64,000 nt of DNA from Pseudomonas indica NBRC 103045 (GCF_002091635.1 NZ_BDAC01000001.1:515304-579303), one strand, 5' to 3'; counted from the stretch's first letter, positions 27,654 through 37,545 are shown. Notes: generated from the letters alone by a model not told the origin. A program made the numbers and translations.

Positions 27654-27821
27654 TCAGGCGATTTCGATCATTTCGAAATCGGCCTTGCCCACGCCGCAGT
27701 CCGGGCACAGCCATTCTTCCGGCACGTCTTCCCAGCGCGTTCCGGCCTGGATGCCCTCGTCGGGCCAGCCCAGGCTCTCGTCGTAGATCAGGCCGCAGAC
27801 CACACATTGCCACTTCTTCAT
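27654..27821 (-). CDS. rubA1: Rubredoxin, first copy
   Basis: A 55-residue reading frame on the minus strand that opens [18 protein letters not shown] and has C6-x-x-C9 and C39-x-x-C42 (CPDCGVGK), ending MIEIA. It is a paralogue of the second copy, with very similar sequence and length. Differences such as WPDEGIQ and PEEWLCP resemble the natural divergence of RubA1 and RubA2. The ATG is at 27821. It is transcribed toward rubA2 and rubB but separated from them by the MarR-like gene and a REP pair. Confidence 0.92.
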   Translation of the reverse strand: MKKWQCVVCGLIYDESLGWPDEGIQAGTRWEDVPEEWLCPDCGVGKADFEMIEIA

Positions 27822-27935
27822 AACTAACCTCGGTGAATCCCCAACGGGCTTGCGCGGGCAACCTATACCAATTCGCCCGCGCTCGCCAAGCCGCCGTCCG
27901 GCGGAAGCCGGCCAACCAAAGACTGGCGGACTCTC

Positions 27936-28091
27936 AGAACCTGTTTACGATCTCGCGAGCTAGAGCCATGCAAGGCAAAAACCGACGAGGACGCGCTGGG
28001 GTCGCATTCGACTTTACGAGCTGTAAATGAGCAGTCCGAGTCGGTTTTTAACGCAGCAGGGCCGACGCGCAGCAGATCGTAAACAGGTTCT
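27936..28091. mobile_element. MITE-like element with 18-base terminal inverted repeats
   Basis: AGAACCTGTTTACGATCT (27936-27953) and AGATCGTAAACAGGTTCT (28074-28091) are perfect inverted ends of a 156-base non-coding unit. An inner stem pairs AAAAACCGAC (27977) with GTCGGTTTTT (28040). The whole looks like a small non-autonomous or structured repeat. The outer right base coincides with the glcA stop codon. A related unit lies at 58710-58848. Confidence 0.6.
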
Positions 28092-29794
28092 CAGGGGTTC
28101 GCCGCCACCAATGGGTCGCTGATCCCCAGACCATACAGCGCCAGCATGGTCAGGCTGCCGGCGAGGATCAGGTAGTAGAGGGTCGGCAGAATGGTCTTGC
28201 GCAGGGTGATGCCCTCTCTACCGAGCATGCCCACGGTGGCCGAGGCTGCGACCACATTGTGGATGGCGATCATGTTGCCCGCCGCCGCGCCCACCGATTG
28301 CGCCGCCACCAGCATGGCGCCGGAGACGCTGAGCAGCGTCGCGGTGTTGAACTGGAACTGCGCGAGCATCAGGTTGGACACCGTGTTGGAGCCGGCGATG
28401 AAGGCCCCGAGGGCACCCACCGATGGGGCGAAGAACGGATAGACCGCGCCCACGCTGTCCGCCACCAGCTTGGCCATGGCCACCGGCATCGACACCAGGT
28501 CGGCGCCGTTCACCCCCGAGTTGATCAGGATGCGCACCATGGGGATGGTGAAGATCAGCACGAAGCCCGCGCCGAGCAGGGTGCGGCTGGATTCGCTGAC
28601 CGCCGCCCGGAGTTCGGCGAAGCGCATGCGATGCAGGAAGTAGGTCAGCAGCACGACGATGCAGAGGATGCCGCCGGGCAGGTAGATCGGCTCCAGCGTG
28701 CCGGAGATACCGATCTCGCCGAGGATGTCCTTCCAGCCGAAGCTGAATGCCATCAGCGTCGCCTTGACCTCGGGGAAAGCGCGGGTGATCACCAGCAGCA
28801 GCGCCAGGATGAGGTACGGTGCCCAGGCCATGGGCACGGAAATCGGTGCCTTGCCGGCCACTTCGTCGAGCTTCATCTGGATGCTGCCCATCCACTCCGC
28901 CGGCCAGTCCTTCGGGTCGGCGAAATCCCACTGTTCGCGGGGCAGCAGGAAGCCGGCCTTGGCCGCCGGCACCACGATGGCCAGGCCGACCAGGGCACCG
29001 ATCATGGAGGGGAATTCCGGGCCGAGGAACACGCCCGCCGCCATGTAGGGCACGACGAAGCTGACGCCGGTGAAGATCGCGAAGGGCGCGATGGCCAGGC
29101 CCTCCTTCCACGATTGGTTCTTGCCGAAGAAGCGCACCATCACCATGACCATCACCAGCGGCATGAGGATGCCGCACAGGCCATGGGTGATCGCCACCCG
29201 CGAGGTGATGAGCTGGAAGAAAGTGTCCCAGTCGCTGCCGACGCTGATCAGCTGGGCGCTGAGGCCGGTCTTGTCCAGGCCGGCGCCGACGCCCACCAGG
29301 ATCGGTGTGCCCACCGCACCGAAGGATACCGGGGTGGACTGCACCATCATGCCCACCACCACGGCCGCCAGGGCCGGGAAGCCCAGCGCCACCATCAGCG
29401 GCGCGGCCACCGCCGCCGGGGTGCCGAAGCCGGAAGCGCCTTCGATGAAGCAGCCGAACAGCCAGGCGACGATCAGCGCCTGCACCCGGCGGTCCGGGCT
29501 GATGCCGGAGAAGCCGCGCCGGATCGCACTGATGCCGCCGGAATGCTTGAGGGTGTTGAGCAGCAGGATCGCGCCGAAGATGATCCAGAGGATCGCCGCC
29601 GTGAGGATCAACCCTTGCAGGCTGGAGGCGATCACCCGGGTCAGCGACATGTCCCAGGCGAACAGGCCGATGGCCGCGGTGAGCAGGAAGACCACCGGCA
29701 TCGCGTACTTGGCCGGCCAGCGGAAGCCGACCAGCAGCACGCCGGCCAGCACCAGTGGCGAGAAGGCCAGGAGAGAGAGCAGCGTCTGATTCAT
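28091..29794 (-). CDS. glcA: Glycolate/lactate permease, LctP family
   Basis: 567 residues with about 13 hydrophobic segments, no signal peptide, and the conserved LctP features [19 protein letters not shown] and [19 protein letters not shown]. The family includes LldP (L-lactate) and GlcA (glycolate), both proton symporters with overlapping substrates. Placement at the end of glcDEFG-glcB argues for glycolate uptake, as in E. coli. The ATG at 29794 is preceded by AAGGGA and a CACAACAACAACAAG tract; the 50 codons upstream in frame are not used. The stop touches the MITE-like repeat. Confidence 0.9.
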   Translation of the reverse strand: MNQTLLSLLAFSPLVLAGVLLVGFRWPAKYAMPVVFLLTAAIGLFAWDMSLTRVIASSLQGLILTAAILWIIFGAILLLNTLKHSGGISAIRRGFSGISPDRRVQALIVAWLFGCFIEGASGFGTPAAVAAPLMVALGFPALAAVVVGMMVQSTPVSFGAVGTPILVGVGAGLDKTGLSAQLISVGSDWDTFFQLITSRVAITHGLCGILMPLVMVMVMVRFFGKNQSWKEGLAIAPFAIFTGVSFVVPYMAAGVFLGPEFPSMIGALVGLAIVVPAAKAGFLLPREQWDFADPKDWPAEWMGSIQMKLDEVAGKAPISVPMAWAPYLILALLLVITRAFPEVKATLMAFSFGWKDILGEIGISGTLEPIYLPGGILCIVVLLTYFLHRMRFAELRAAVSESSRTLLGAGFVLIFTIPMVRILINSGVNGADLVSMPVAMAKLVADSVGAVYPFFAPSVGALGAFIAGSNTVSNLMLAQFQFNTATLLSVSGAMLVAAQSVGAAAGNMIAIHNVVAASATVGMLGREGITLRKTILPTLYYLILAGSLTMLALYGLGISDPLVAANP

Positions 29795-29803
29795 GTTGGG
29801 TCC

Positions 29804-29818
29804 CTTGTTGTTGTTGTG
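29804..29818 (-). promoter_or_regulatory. Hfq/Crc-type CA tract overlapping the glcA ribosome-binding site
   Basis: Minus-strand CACAACAACAACAAG runs straight into the GGGA ribosome-binding site of glcA. Occlusion by Hfq-Crc would repress transport of a secondary carbon source, a known theme in pseudomonads; here it is inferred. Confidence 0.6.
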
Positions 29819-29981
29819 AACCACTTTCCCCGGGGATGCCCCGGTGCCACGCACGGGAACGCACCGGCGGTCACCGGCCGCTCCAGAAGCGCCGGTGCGG
29901 GGATCGACCCACGCCGGCGCCAATGCTCGAAAGCCCCGGAACACTTGCGTGAGCGGGGCGCGATCTATCTAACCGTTGCCT

Positions 29982-32159
29982 TCACCCCCGGGCCTTGAAG
30001 CGTTGCCGCCACTGGTGCAGCAGCGGCTCGGTGTAGCCGCTGGGCTGTTCGCGGCCCTTGAAGATCAGGTCGCAGGCCGCCTGGAACGCGGCAGAACCGG
30101 CATAGTCCGCGGCCATCGGGCGGTAGGCCGGATCGCCTTCGTTCTGCCGGTCGACCACCTTGGCCATGCGCTCCAGGGTTTCGCGCACCGCCGCCTCGCT
30201 GACCACGCCGTGGTGCAGCCAGTTGGCGATGTGCTGGCTGGAGATGCGCAGGGTGGCGCGGTCTTCCATCAGGCCGATGTTGTGGATGTCCGGTACCTTG
30301 GAGCAGCCGACGCCCTGTTCGACCCAGCGCACCACGTAGCCGAGGATGCCCTGGCAGTTGTTGTCCAGCTCTTCCTGGATTTCCTGCGGGCTCCAGTGCC
30401 GCTGGGCCACCACCGGCACACTGAGCAGGCCCTTGAGCAGCGCGTCGCGCTCGGCGGCCGGATCGACGGCCTCCAGCTCACGCTGGGCCGCCTGCACATC
30501 GACCTGGTGGTAATGCAGGGCATGCAGGGTAGCGGCGGTGGGCGACGGTACCCAGGCGGTGTTAGCGCCCGCGCGGGGGTGGGCGATCTTCTGTTCGAGC
30601 ATGGCCGCCATCAGGTCCGGCATGGCCCACATACCCTTGCCGATCTGCGCCTTGCCGCGCAGCCCGCAGGCCAACCCGACCAACACGTTGTTGCGCTCGT
30701 AGGCCTGGATCCAGGCGCTGTTCTTCATGTCGCCCTTGCGCAGCATCGGACCGGCTTCCATGGCGCTGTGCATCTCGTCGCCGGTGCGGTCGAGGAAACC
30801 GGTGTTGATGAACACCACCCGCGCCGAAGCGGCGGCGATGCACGCCTGGAGGTTGATGCTGGTGCGCCGTTCCTCGTCCATGATGCCCATCTTCAGGGTG
30901 TGGCGCGGCAGGCCGAGCAGGTCTTCGACGCGGCCGAACAGTTCGTCGGCGAAGGCCACTTCGGCGGGACCGTGCATCTTCGGCTTGACGATATAGACAC
31001 TGCCGGTGCGCGAGTTGCCGCGGCGTTGCAGGTCATGCAGGGCGATCAGGCTGGTCAGCACGCCATCGAGGATGCCTTCGGGGATTTCCCGGCCGTCGCC
31101 GTCGCGGATCGCCGGGTTGGTCATCAGGTGGCCGACGTTGCGCACGAACAGCAGCGAGCGGCCATGCAGAGTCAGCGGCGCGCCGTCGGCACCGGTGTAG
31201 GTGCGGTCCGGGTTGAGCCGGCGGGTGATGCGTCGACCGCCCTTGTCCAGCTCTCCCACCAGATCGCCGCGCATCAGGCCCAGCCAGTTGCGGTAGACCA
31301 GCACCTTGTCCTCGGCATCGACGGCGGCCACCGAGTCTTCGCAGTCCATGATGGTGGTCAGCGCAGACTCCAGCAGCAGATCCTTCACGCCGGCGGCGTC
31401 GGTCCGGCCGATGGGGCTGGCCGGGTCGATCTGGATCTCGATGTGCAGGCCGTTGTTCTTCAGCAGCACGGCCACGGGCTGGGCGGCATCGCCCTGGTGG
31501 CCGACGAACTTCTCCGGCTGGGCGAGGCCGGTGCGGCTGCCGTTGTTCAGGGCGACCTGCAGGCGTCCGTCCACCACCGTGTAAGCCGTGGCATCGGCAT
31601 GGCTGCCATCGGCCAGGGGTGCAGCCTGGTCGAGGAAGGCACGGGCGAAGGCGATCACCTTGGCGCCGCGTACTTCGTTGTAGCCCGGCCCTTTCTGCGC
31701 ACCGCCCTCTTCGCCGATGGCGTCGGTGCCATAGAGCGCGTCGTACAGCGAGCCCCAGCGGGCGTTGGCGGCGTTCAACGCGTAGCGCGCGTTCATCACC
31801 GGCACCACCAGCTGCGGCCCGGCCTGTTCGGTGATCTCGCGGTCGACGTTGGCGGTGCGGACCTGCACCGAAGCGGGCGTTGGCAGCAAGTAGCCGATGG
31901 ATTCGAGGAAGGCACGATAGGCCGGCATGTCGGCGATCGGCCCCGGATGTTCGCGATGCCAGGTATCCAGCTCGGCCTGCAGGCGGTCGCGCTCCAGCAG
32001 CAATTGACGGTTCTTCGGCGCCAGGTCGTGGACCAGGGCGTCGAAGCCCTGCCAGAAGTTCTCCGGGTCCAGGCCGGAACCCGGCAGGGCTTCATCCTCG
32101 ATGAAGCGCAGCAGGTTGGCGGCGATGTGCAGGCGGTGGCGTTGCAAGCGTTCGGTCAT
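29982..32159 (-). CDS. glcB: Malate synthase G
   Basis: 725 residues, the size of the monomeric G form (the A form is about 530). It condenses glyoxylate with acetyl-CoA to malate. Typical blocks are present: [26 protein letters not shown]-like DRTYTGADG with the catalytic arginine region, [37 protein letters not shown] and the C-terminal HQWRQRFKA. In P. aeruginosa glcB is elsewhere on the chromosome (recalled); here it follows glcG by 39 bases in the glc operon, so glyoxylate from glycolate oxidase is consumed by a co-expressed enzyme. Confidence 0.96.
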   Translation of the reverse strand: MTERLQRHRLHIAANLLRFIEDEALPGSGLDPENFWQGFDALVHDLAPKNRQLLLERDRLQAELDTWHREHPGPIADMPAYRAFLESIGYLLPTPASVQVRTANVDREITEQAGPQLVVPVMNARYALNAANARWGSLYDALYGTDAIGEEGGAQKGPGYNEVRGAKVIAFARAFLDQAAPLADGSHADATAYTVVDGRLQVALNNGSRTGLAQPEKFVGHQGDAAQPVAVLLKNNGLHIEIQIDPASPIGRTDAAGVKDLLLESALTTIMDCEDSVAAVDAEDKVLVYRNWLGLMRGDLVGELDKGGRRITRRLNPDRTYTGADGAPLTLHGRSLLFVRNVGHLMTNPAIRDGDGREIPEGILDGVLTSLIALHDLQRRGNSRTGSVYIVKPKMHGPAEVAFADELFGRVEDLLGLPRHTLKMGIMDEERRTSINLQACIAAASARVVFINTGFLDRTGDEMHSAMEAGPMLRKGDMKNSAWIQAYERNNVLVGLACGLRGKAQIGKGMWAMPDLMAAMLEQKIAHPRAGANTAWVPSPTAATLHALHYHQVDVQAAQRELEAVDPAAERDALLKGLLSVPVVAQRHWSPQEIQEELDNNCQGILGYVVRWVEQGVGCSKVPDIHNIGLMEDRATLRISSQHIANWLHHGVVSEAAVRETLERMAKVVDRQNEGDPAYRPMAADYAGSAAFQAACDLIFKGREQPSGYTEPLLHQWRQRFKARG

Positions 32160-32198
32160 TTCAGCTCTCCGGTAAGGTGAAGGTCGGCGAAGAGGCGG

Positions 32199-32597
32199 TC
32201 AGAGCACCGCCGTTCCCGCTTTCGCCACCTGGGCGTCCTGTTCGGCTTTGACACCGGAAACGCCGACCGCGCCGATCACCTGGCCGTCGACCCTGATCGG
32301 CACGCCGCCTTCCAGCGAGGTCAGCAGCGGCGCGGAGAGAAAGGCGCTGCGCCCGCCGTTGACCATCTCTTCGTAGCCTTTCGATTCGCGCCGGCCGAGG
32401 GCGGCGGTGCGCGCCTTCTCGGTGGCGATGTAGGCACCGATCGGCGCGCAGCCGTCGAGGCGCTCCAGGGCCAGCGGATGGCCGCCGTCATCGACCACGG
32501 CGATGGCCACGGCCCACTGGTTGCGCTCGGCCTCGGCCCGCGCGGCGGCGAGGATTCGGCTGACTTCCTGCTGGGTCAGGACGGCTTTGCTGTACAT
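32199..32597 (-). CDS. glcG: GlcG/HbpS-family protein of the glc operon
   Basis: 132 residues of the DUF336 (GlcG/HbpS) family, with the characteristic AVAIAVVDDGGHPLALERLD, IATEKARTAALGR and GGVPIRVDGQVIGAVGVSG. Its biochemical role in glycolate use is not settled; relatives bind haem or corrinoids. The ATG at 32597 has AAGGAG 6 bases upstream. It lies between glcF and glcB. Confidence 0.9.
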   Translation of the reverse strand: MYSKAVLTQQEVSRILAAARAEAERNQWAVAIAVVDDGGHPLALERLDGCAPIGAYIATEKARTAALGRRESKGYEEMVNGGRSAFLSAPLLTSLEGGVPIRVDGQVIGAVGVSGVKAEQDAQVAKAGTAVL

Positions 32598-32671
32598 GCG
32601 GTCTCCTTCTTCATCGTTCGATCTGCCGGGGTTCGTTGCCGACATGCTTTCGGGATTGGCGATACGTTGGC

Positions 32672-33889
32672 TCATCCCATCGCCTCGTCCACCAGCTCGA
32701 TCCAGTGCCGCACCGGCGTCCGGCCCGCGCCGTCGAGGTGGGTCTGGCAGCCGATGTTGGCGGTGGCGATCACGTCCGGGTGGCCGCTTTCCAGGGCGTT
32801 GAGCTTGTTGTCGCGCAACTGCCGCGACAGCTCGGGCTGGGTGATCGAGTAGGTGCCGGCCGAACCGCAGCAGAGGTGCGCATCGGGTACCTCGGTCAGG
32901 TGGAAGCCGAGGCGGCGCAGCACGTCCTCCACCGCACCGCCCAGCTTCTGGGCATGCTGCAGGGTGCAGGGGCAGTGGAAGGCCAGGCGCAGGTCGCCGT
33001 GCGCGCCGAGGCGCTCCAACGGCTCGGCGCGCAACACTTCCACCAGGTCCTTGGCCAGGGCGCTGACCCGCGCCGCCTTGGCCGCATAGGCCGGGTCGCT
33101 GGCGAGCAGGTGGCCGTAATCCTTGACGAAGGCACCGCAGCCGCTGGCGGTCTGCACGATGGCTTCGGCACCGGCTTCGATGGCCGGCCACCAAGCGTCG
33201 ATGTTGCGCCGCGCCCGTTCGAGGCCGGCGTCCTGGGCATTCAGGTGATAGTCCACCGCCCCGCAGCAGCCGGCTTCCCGTGCCGGCGTGACGGCGATGC
33301 CGAGACGGTCGAGCACGCGGGCGGTGGCGGCGTTGGTGTTCGGTGACAGACCCGGCTGCACGCAGCCTTCCAGCATCAGCACGCGGCGCGGATGGTCCGT
33401 CTGCGGCCTCGACCGCGCCGACTTCACCGCACGCGGCAGCTTGGCCTTGAGTGCTTCCGGCAACAGCGGGCGAAACGCTTGGCCGGTGCGTAACAACGTC
33501 GTGAACAGGGTCGGATTCGGCACGATCCGGCGCAGCCCCTCGCGCAGGACCCGTTCGCCCAGCGACCGGGGCACGCGCGCTTCGACGTAGGCGCGGCCGA
33601 TGTCCAGCAGGTTGTGGTACTGCACGCCGGAGGGGCAGGTGGTCTCGCAGTTGCGGCAGGTGAGACAGCGGTCCAGGTGCGCCTGGGTGCTCTCGCTGAT
33701 ATCGCCGCCTTCCAGCGCCTGCTTGATCAGGTAGATGCGCCCGCGTGGGCCGTCCAGCTCGTCGCCCAGCACCTGGTAGGTCGGGCAGGTGGCATTGCAG
33801 AAGCCGCAATGCACGCAACTGCGCAGGATGCGCTCGGCCTCGTCGGCGCGCGGCAGTCGCTTGGCGTGTTCACTCAGGTTGGTTTGCAT
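32672..33889 (-). CDS. glcF: Glycolate oxidase iron-sulfur subunit GlcF
   Basis: 405 residues. Two ferredoxin-type [4Fe-4S] motifs are at the N-terminus (CVHCGFCNATCP, about 25-36, and CLTCRNCETTCP, about 74-85), each with C-x2-C-x2-C-x3-CP spacing. Two CCG domains follow, seen as EAGCCGAVDYH and DAHLCCGSAGTYS. It passes electrons from the GlcD/GlcE flavin subunits to the quinone pool. The start lies inside the end of glcE (20-base overlap), so translation is coupled. Confidence 0.95.
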   Translation of the reverse strand: MQTNLSEHAKRLPRADEAERILRSCVHCGFCNATCPTYQVLGDELDGPRGRIYLIKQALEGGDISESTQAHLDRCLTCRNCETTCPSGVQYHNLLDIGRAYVEARVPRSLGERVLREGLRRIVPNPTLFTTLLRTGQAFRPLLPEALKAKLPRAVKSARSRPQTDHPRRVLMLEGCVQPGLSPNTNAATARVLDRLGIAVTPAREAGCCGAVDYHLNAQDAGLERARRNIDAWWPAIEAGAEAIVQTASGCGAFVKDYGHLLASDPAYAAKAARVSALAKDLVEVLRAEPLERLGAHGDLRLAFHCPCTLQHAQKLGGAVEDVLRRLGFHLTEVPDAHLCCGSAGTYSITQPELSRQLRDNKLNALESGHPDVIATANIGCQTHLDGAGRTPVRHWIELVDEAMG

Positions 33890-34949
33890 GACTCGACCTC
33901 AGACCCGCGTACATCCGCCCGGGGTTGAAGATTCCCAGCGGGTCGAGTTGTGCCTTGAGCTGGCGGTGATAACGCAGCAGCGTCGGCGAAAGGGGGTGGA
34001 GCGGGCTGGCGGCCCGGCCGGGAGTGAAGCAACTGGCATGGCCGCCGACCTCGGCGACGATGGCGCGGATGACGTCAGCCTCGGCCTCGGACTTCAGCCA
34101 GCGCTGGGCGCCGCCCCAGTCGATCAATTGCGTACCGGGCAGCGTCAGCGCCGGCGTGTGGTTGGGCAGCGACAGCCGCCACAACGGGCGCGGGCCGCGG
34201 AAGAAGTCCAGGCGCTGCTCGCGCAGGTCGTGCCAGTAGCTGTCGTCCAGGTCCTCGCCGCCCAGGCGTTCGCGGGCGGCGGCCACCGAGCCTTCGCCGC
34301 CTTCCAAGCGCAGGTGCAGTGCCTGGCCGTCATGGCTGGCGGCGGTGATCGGGATCGGCTGCTGGCCCCACTCGGCCAGCTTGAGCAGGGCGCGCTCGAC
34401 GTCCAGCTCCAGGCGCAGGCTCAGGCGGCGGCGCGGCTTGGGCAGCACCTTGAGGGAGACTTCGGTGATCACGCCGAGGCAGCCGAAGCTGCCGGCCATC
34501 AGCCGCGACAAGTCGTAGCCGGCGACGTTCTTCATCACTTCGCCACCGAAGCGCAGATGCTTGCCCTGGCCAGTGATGAGCCGGGTGCCGAGAACGAAAT
34601 CGCGCACTGCGCCGTACCAGGGCCGGCGCGGGCCGGACAGCCCGGCAGCGACCATCCCGCCCACCGTGGCGTCCCCGAAGTGCGGCGGCTCGCAGCCGAG
34701 CAACTGGCCCTGGGCGTCCAGCGCCGCTTCCAGCTCGGCCAGGGGCGTACCGGCGCGGACGGTGATCACCAGCTCGGTGGGGTCGTAGGTGACGATGCCC
34801 CGGTGGGCGCGCAGGTCGAGTGTCTCGCCGGCCGTCTCGAGACCGAGGAAAGCCTTGCTGTCGCCACCGCGAATGCGCAGCGGCGTGCGCGTGGCCAGGG
34901 CGCGGTTGACCTGTTCCAGCAGGGCTTCACTGGTGTCTTGGGCAGTCAT
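33870..34949 (-). CDS. glcE: Glycolate oxidase FAD-binding subunit GlcE
   Basis: 359 residues with a PCMH-type FAD-binding domain (RIRGGDSKAFLGLETAG, then VGGMVAAGLSGPRRPWYGAV and EVMKNVAGYDLSRLMAGSFG) and the shorter C-terminal region of GlcE, ending GIFNPGRMYAGL. It forms the flavin heterodimer with GlcD. The ATG (34949) overlaps the glcD stop by one base (TGATG), which fixes the start even though the frame is open further upstream. Confidence 0.94.
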   Translation of the reverse strand: MTAQDTSEALLEQVNRALATRTPLRIRGGDSKAFLGLETAGETLDLRAHRGIVTYDPTELVITVRAGTPLAELEAALDAQGQLLGCEPPHFGDATVGGMVAAGLSGPRRPWYGAVRDFVLGTRLITGQGKHLRFGGEVMKNVAGYDLSRLMAGSFGCLGVITEVSLKVLPKPRRRLSLRLELDVERALLKLAEWGQQPIPITAASHDGQALHLRLEGGEGSVAAARERLGGEDLDDSYWHDLREQRLDFFRGPRPLWRLSLPNHTPALTLPGTQLIDWGGAQRWLKSEAEADVIRAIVAEVGGHASCFTPGRAASPLHPLSPTLLRYHRQLKAQLDPLGIFNPGRMYAGLRSSHANQPE

Positions 34950-36448
34950 CAGAAACGCTCCAGGTCGGGGAACGGCAACTGGCCGTGGTGGACGTGCATG
35001 GCGCCGAATTCGGCGCAGCGGTGCAGGGTCGGGATGTTCTTGCCGGGGTTGAGCAGGCCGGTGGCGTCGAAGGCCGCCTTCACCGCGTGGAAGGTGGTCA
35101 GCTCGTCGGCGTTGAACTGGGCGCACATCTGGTTGATCTTCTCGCGGCCGACGCCGTGCTCGCCGGTGATGCTGCCGCCCACCTTCACGCAGAGTTCGAG
35201 GATCTTGCCGCCGAGGGCCTCGGCGCGTTCCAGTTCGCCGGGCTGGTTGGCATCGAAGAGGATCAGCGGGTGCATGTTGCCGTCGCCGGCGTGGAACACG
35301 TTGGCCACGCGCAGGCCGTACTCGGCGGACAGCTCGGCGATGCCGCGCAGCACGCCGGGCAGCTCGCGGCGCGGGATGGTGCCGTCCATGCAGTAGTAGT
35401 CCGGGGAGATGCGCCCCACTGCCGGGAAGGCGTTCTTGCGTCCGGCCCAGAAGCGCACCCGCTCGGCCTCGTCGCGGGCCAGCCGCACCTCGGTGGCGCC
35501 GGCCGCTTCCAAGACCTGGCGCACCCGCTCGCAATCGTCGTGGACGTCGGCCTCCACGCCGTCCAGCTCGCAGAGCAGGATGGCTTCGGCCTCCACCGGG
35601 TAGCCGGCATGGATGAAGTCCTCGGCGGCGCGGATCGCCAGGTTGTCCATCATCTCCAGGCCGCCGGGGATGATGCCAGCGGCGATGATATCGCCCACCG
35701 CGCGGCCAGCCTTTTCCACCGAATCGAAGCTGGCCAGCAGCACCTTCGCCACCTGCGGCTTGGGCAGCAGCTTGACGGTGACCTCGGTGACCACGCCGAG
35801 CATGCCTTCGGAACCGGTGAACAGCGCCAGCAGGTCGAAGCCGGGGCTGTCCAGGGCATCGGAGCCGAGGGTCAGGCGCTCGCCCTCGACGGTGACGATT
35901 TCCACGCTGAGCAGGTTGTGCACGGTCAGGCCGTATTTCAGGCAATGCACGCCCCCGGCGTTCTCCGCCACGTTGCCGCCGATGGAGCAGGCGATCTGCG
36001 AGGACGGGTCGGGAGCGTAATAAAGGCCATGGGGCGCGGCGGCCTGGGAGATCGCCAGGTTACGCACGCCGGGCTGGACCCGCGCGAGGCGGGCCTCCGG
36101 GTTCACGTCGAGAATCCGGTTGAAGCGCGCCATCACCAGCAGCACGCCCTGCTCCAGCGGCAGCGCCCCGCCGGACAGGCCAGTGCCTGCGCCACGGGCA
36201 ACCACCGGGACCTTGCGCCGGTGGCAGAGCTTGAGAATCGCCTCCACCTCTTCCACATGACGCGGCAGCAGCACCAGCATGGGAGTCGTGCGGTAGGCGG
36301 ACAGGCCGTCGCACTCGTAGGGCTTGAGGTCTTCCCGGCGGTGCAGGATTTCCAGGTCGGGCAGATGCTGCTGCAGTTCGGCAAGCAGCACCGCCTTGTC
36401 GACCTTGGGCAGCGCGCCGTCGACGCGCTCGTCGTACAGGATGCTCAT
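34949..36448 (-). CDS. glcD: Glycolate oxidase catalytic subunit GlcD
   Basis: 499 residues: FAD-binding type 4 domain (RGAGTGLSGGALPLEQGVLL, SSQIACSIGGNVAENAGGVH) and FAD-oxidase C-terminal domain (NVFHAGDGNMHP, SITGEHGVGREK). Together with GlcE and GlcF it oxidises glycolate (and D-lactate) to glyoxylate (or pyruvate). The ATG at 36448 begins the conserved MSILYDERVDGAL; 27 upstream codons are leader sequence containing the CAACAACAA tract. It is the first gene of the operon glcDEFGBA, divergent from glcC. Confidence 0.95.
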   Translation of the reverse strand: MSILYDERVDGALPKVDKAVLLAELQQHLPDLEILHRREDLKPYECDGLSAYRTTPMLVLLPRHVEEVEAILKLCHRRKVPVVARGAGTGLSGGALPLEQGVLLVMARFNRILDVNPEARLARVQPGVRNLAISQAAAPHGLYYAPDPSSQIACSIGGNVAENAGGVHCLKYGLTVHNLLSVEIVTVEGERLTLGSDALDSPGFDLLALFTGSEGMLGVVTEVTVKLLPKPQVAKVLLASFDSVEKAGRAVGDIIAAGIIPGGLEMMDNLAIRAAEDFIHAGYPVEAEAILLCELDGVEADVHDDCERVRQVLEAAGATEVRLARDEAERVRFWAGRKNAFPAVGRISPDYYCMDGTIPRRELPGVLRGIAELSAEYGLRVANVFHAGDGNMHPLILFDANQPGELERAEALGGKILELCVKVGGSITGEHGVGREKINQMCAQFNADELTTFHAVKAAFDATGLLNPGKNIPTLHRCAEFGAMHVHHGQLPFPDLERF

Positions 36449-36465
36449 GGCAGGCTCGCTCGGAT

Positions 36466-36478
36466 CGTTGTTGTTGTG
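36466..36478 (-). promoter_or_regulatory. Hfq/Crc-type CA tract in the glcD leader
   Basis: Minus-strand CACAACAACAACG, 18 to 30 bases upstream of the glcD start. It would place the first and last glc genes under the same post-transcriptional repression. Confidence 0.5.
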
Positions 36479-36555
36479 CGCGCCACGACAGCCGCATGGC
36501 ACGGGATGGCCGGCATGATTAGTCCGCACCGGTCACTCCGTCCACGACGCGGCGC

Positions 36556-36570
36556 ACTGGTCCGACCAGT
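36556..36570. promoter_or_regulatory. GlcC operator-like dyad, distal
   Basis: ACTGGTCCGACCAGT, a near-perfect dyad of the TGGTC-N-ACCA type bound by FadR-subfamily regulators such as LldR and PdhR. It lies about 108 bases upstream of glcD and should control the operon. Confidence 0.7.
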
Positions 36571-36662
36571 TCTTTCGGGTCGCGTTTTCCGCCGTTCCGA
36601 CGAAAGCCACATGGCATTGGGTATTGAGCGGGGTAAAGTGGCGTCTCGCGAACCGCTTTCGA

Positions 36663-36677
36663 ACTGGTCCTACCAGT
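36663..36677. promoter_or_regulatory. GlcC operator-like dyad, proximal
   Basis: ACTGGTCCTACCAGT differs from the distal copy by one base and sits directly before the glcC ribosome-binding site, 107 bases from the other copy. The pair suggests autoregulation and possibly looping between bound dimers. Confidence 0.7.
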
Positions 36678-36694
36678 TGCAGGAGAAGCCCCTC

Positions 36695-37471
36695 ATGCCC
36701 TTGGAAACGACACCGGAACAACGCCGCCAACTCGCCGATGTGGTGGCCGAGCGCATCGAGCGACTGATCCTCGACGGCGTGCTCAAGGTCGGCCAGGCGC
36801 TGCCCTCGGAACGGCGTTTGTGCGAGAAGCTGGGCATCTCGCGTTCGGCACTGCGTGAGGGCCTGCGCGTGCTGCGCGGGCGCGGCATCGTCGAGACGGC
36901 CCAGGGGCGCGGCTCCTTCGTTGCCCGCCTGACCCAACCGAGCGACGCCAGCCCCCTGATGCACTTGTTCAGCTCGCAGCCGCGCACCCTCTACGACCTG
37001 CTGGAAGTCCGCGCGCTACTGGAGGGTGAATCGGCGCGTCTGGCGGCGTTACGCGGCACCGACGCGGATTTCATCCTGCTCACCCGCCGCTACGAGGAAA
37101 TGCTCGCCGCCCACGCCGAGCCGCACAGCCACGATCCGCACGAGCATGCCCGCCTCGACCATGCCTTCCACCTGGCGATCTGCGAGGCTTCGCACAACCC
37201 GGTGCTGGTACACACCCTGCAATCCTTGACCGACCTGATGCTGAGCACGGTGTTCGCCTCGGTGAACAACCTCTACCACCGCCCACCCCGGATGAAGCAG
37301 ATCGACCGCCAGCATGCGCGCCTCTATCACGCGGTGATCGAACGCCTGCCGGAACAGGCCCAGCGCGCCGCCCGCGAACATATCCACAGCATTCGCGACA
37401 ACCTCAAGGAGATCGAGCAGGAGGAGCAGCGCCTGGTGCGCGCCACCATGCGGCTGGAAGGTTGGACATAA
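36695..37471 (+). CDS. glcC: GntR/FCD-family regulator of glycolate use, GlcC
   Basis: 258 residues. N-terminal GntR winged helix (ADVVAERIERLILDGVLKVG, LPSERRLCEKLGISRSALRE) and C-terminal FCD ligand domain (DLLEVRALLEGESARLAALR, with metal-ligand candidates D and H in RLDHAFHLAICEASHN and IDRQHARLYHAV). It senses glycolate and activates glcDEFGBA in E. coli. It is divergent from glcD, with the two dyads between them. AGGAG precedes the ATG. Confidence 0.93.
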   Translation: MPLETTPEQRRQLADVVAERIERLILDGVLKVGQALPSERRLCEKLGISRSALREGLRVLRGRGIVETAQGRGSFVARLTQPSDASPLMHLFSSQPRTLYDLLEVRALLEGESARLAALRGTDADFILLTRRYEEMLAAHAEPHSHDPHEHARLDHAFHLAICEASHNPVLVHTLQSLTDLMLSTVFASVNNLYHRPPRMKQIDRQHARLYHAVIERLPEQAQRAAREHIHSIRDNLKEIEQEEQRLVRATMRLEGWT

Positions 37472-37472
37472 A

Positions 37473-37545
37473 GGCAGCGGCACGCTTCAAGCGGTAAGCG
37501 GCAAGAGAAGCCTTGAAGCTTGTAGCTTGCCGCTTGAGGCTGCCT
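37473..37545. repeat. AAGC/GCTTG-type palindromic repeat, copy 1
   Basis: AAGCGGTAAGCGGCAAG is matched imperfectly by CTTGTAGCTTGCCGCTTGAG across a short loop. The same family occurs at 42843, 45724 and 46664, always between genes, and is characteristic of pseudomonads. Here it may also end glcC transcription. Confidence 0.65.

Noticed and set aside
29976..32180. Long open frame of 734 codons opposite glcB
   Set aside because: It mirrors malate synthase G codon for codon on the other strand; such antisense frames are common in GC-rich genes with third-position bias. The protein is low-complexity and has no recognisable domain.
33870..35945. 691-codon frame as a fused GlcE
   Set aside because: Only the part from 34949 downward is GlcE-like. 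The upstream half is glcD read in another frame, and the TGATG overlap fixes the glcE start.
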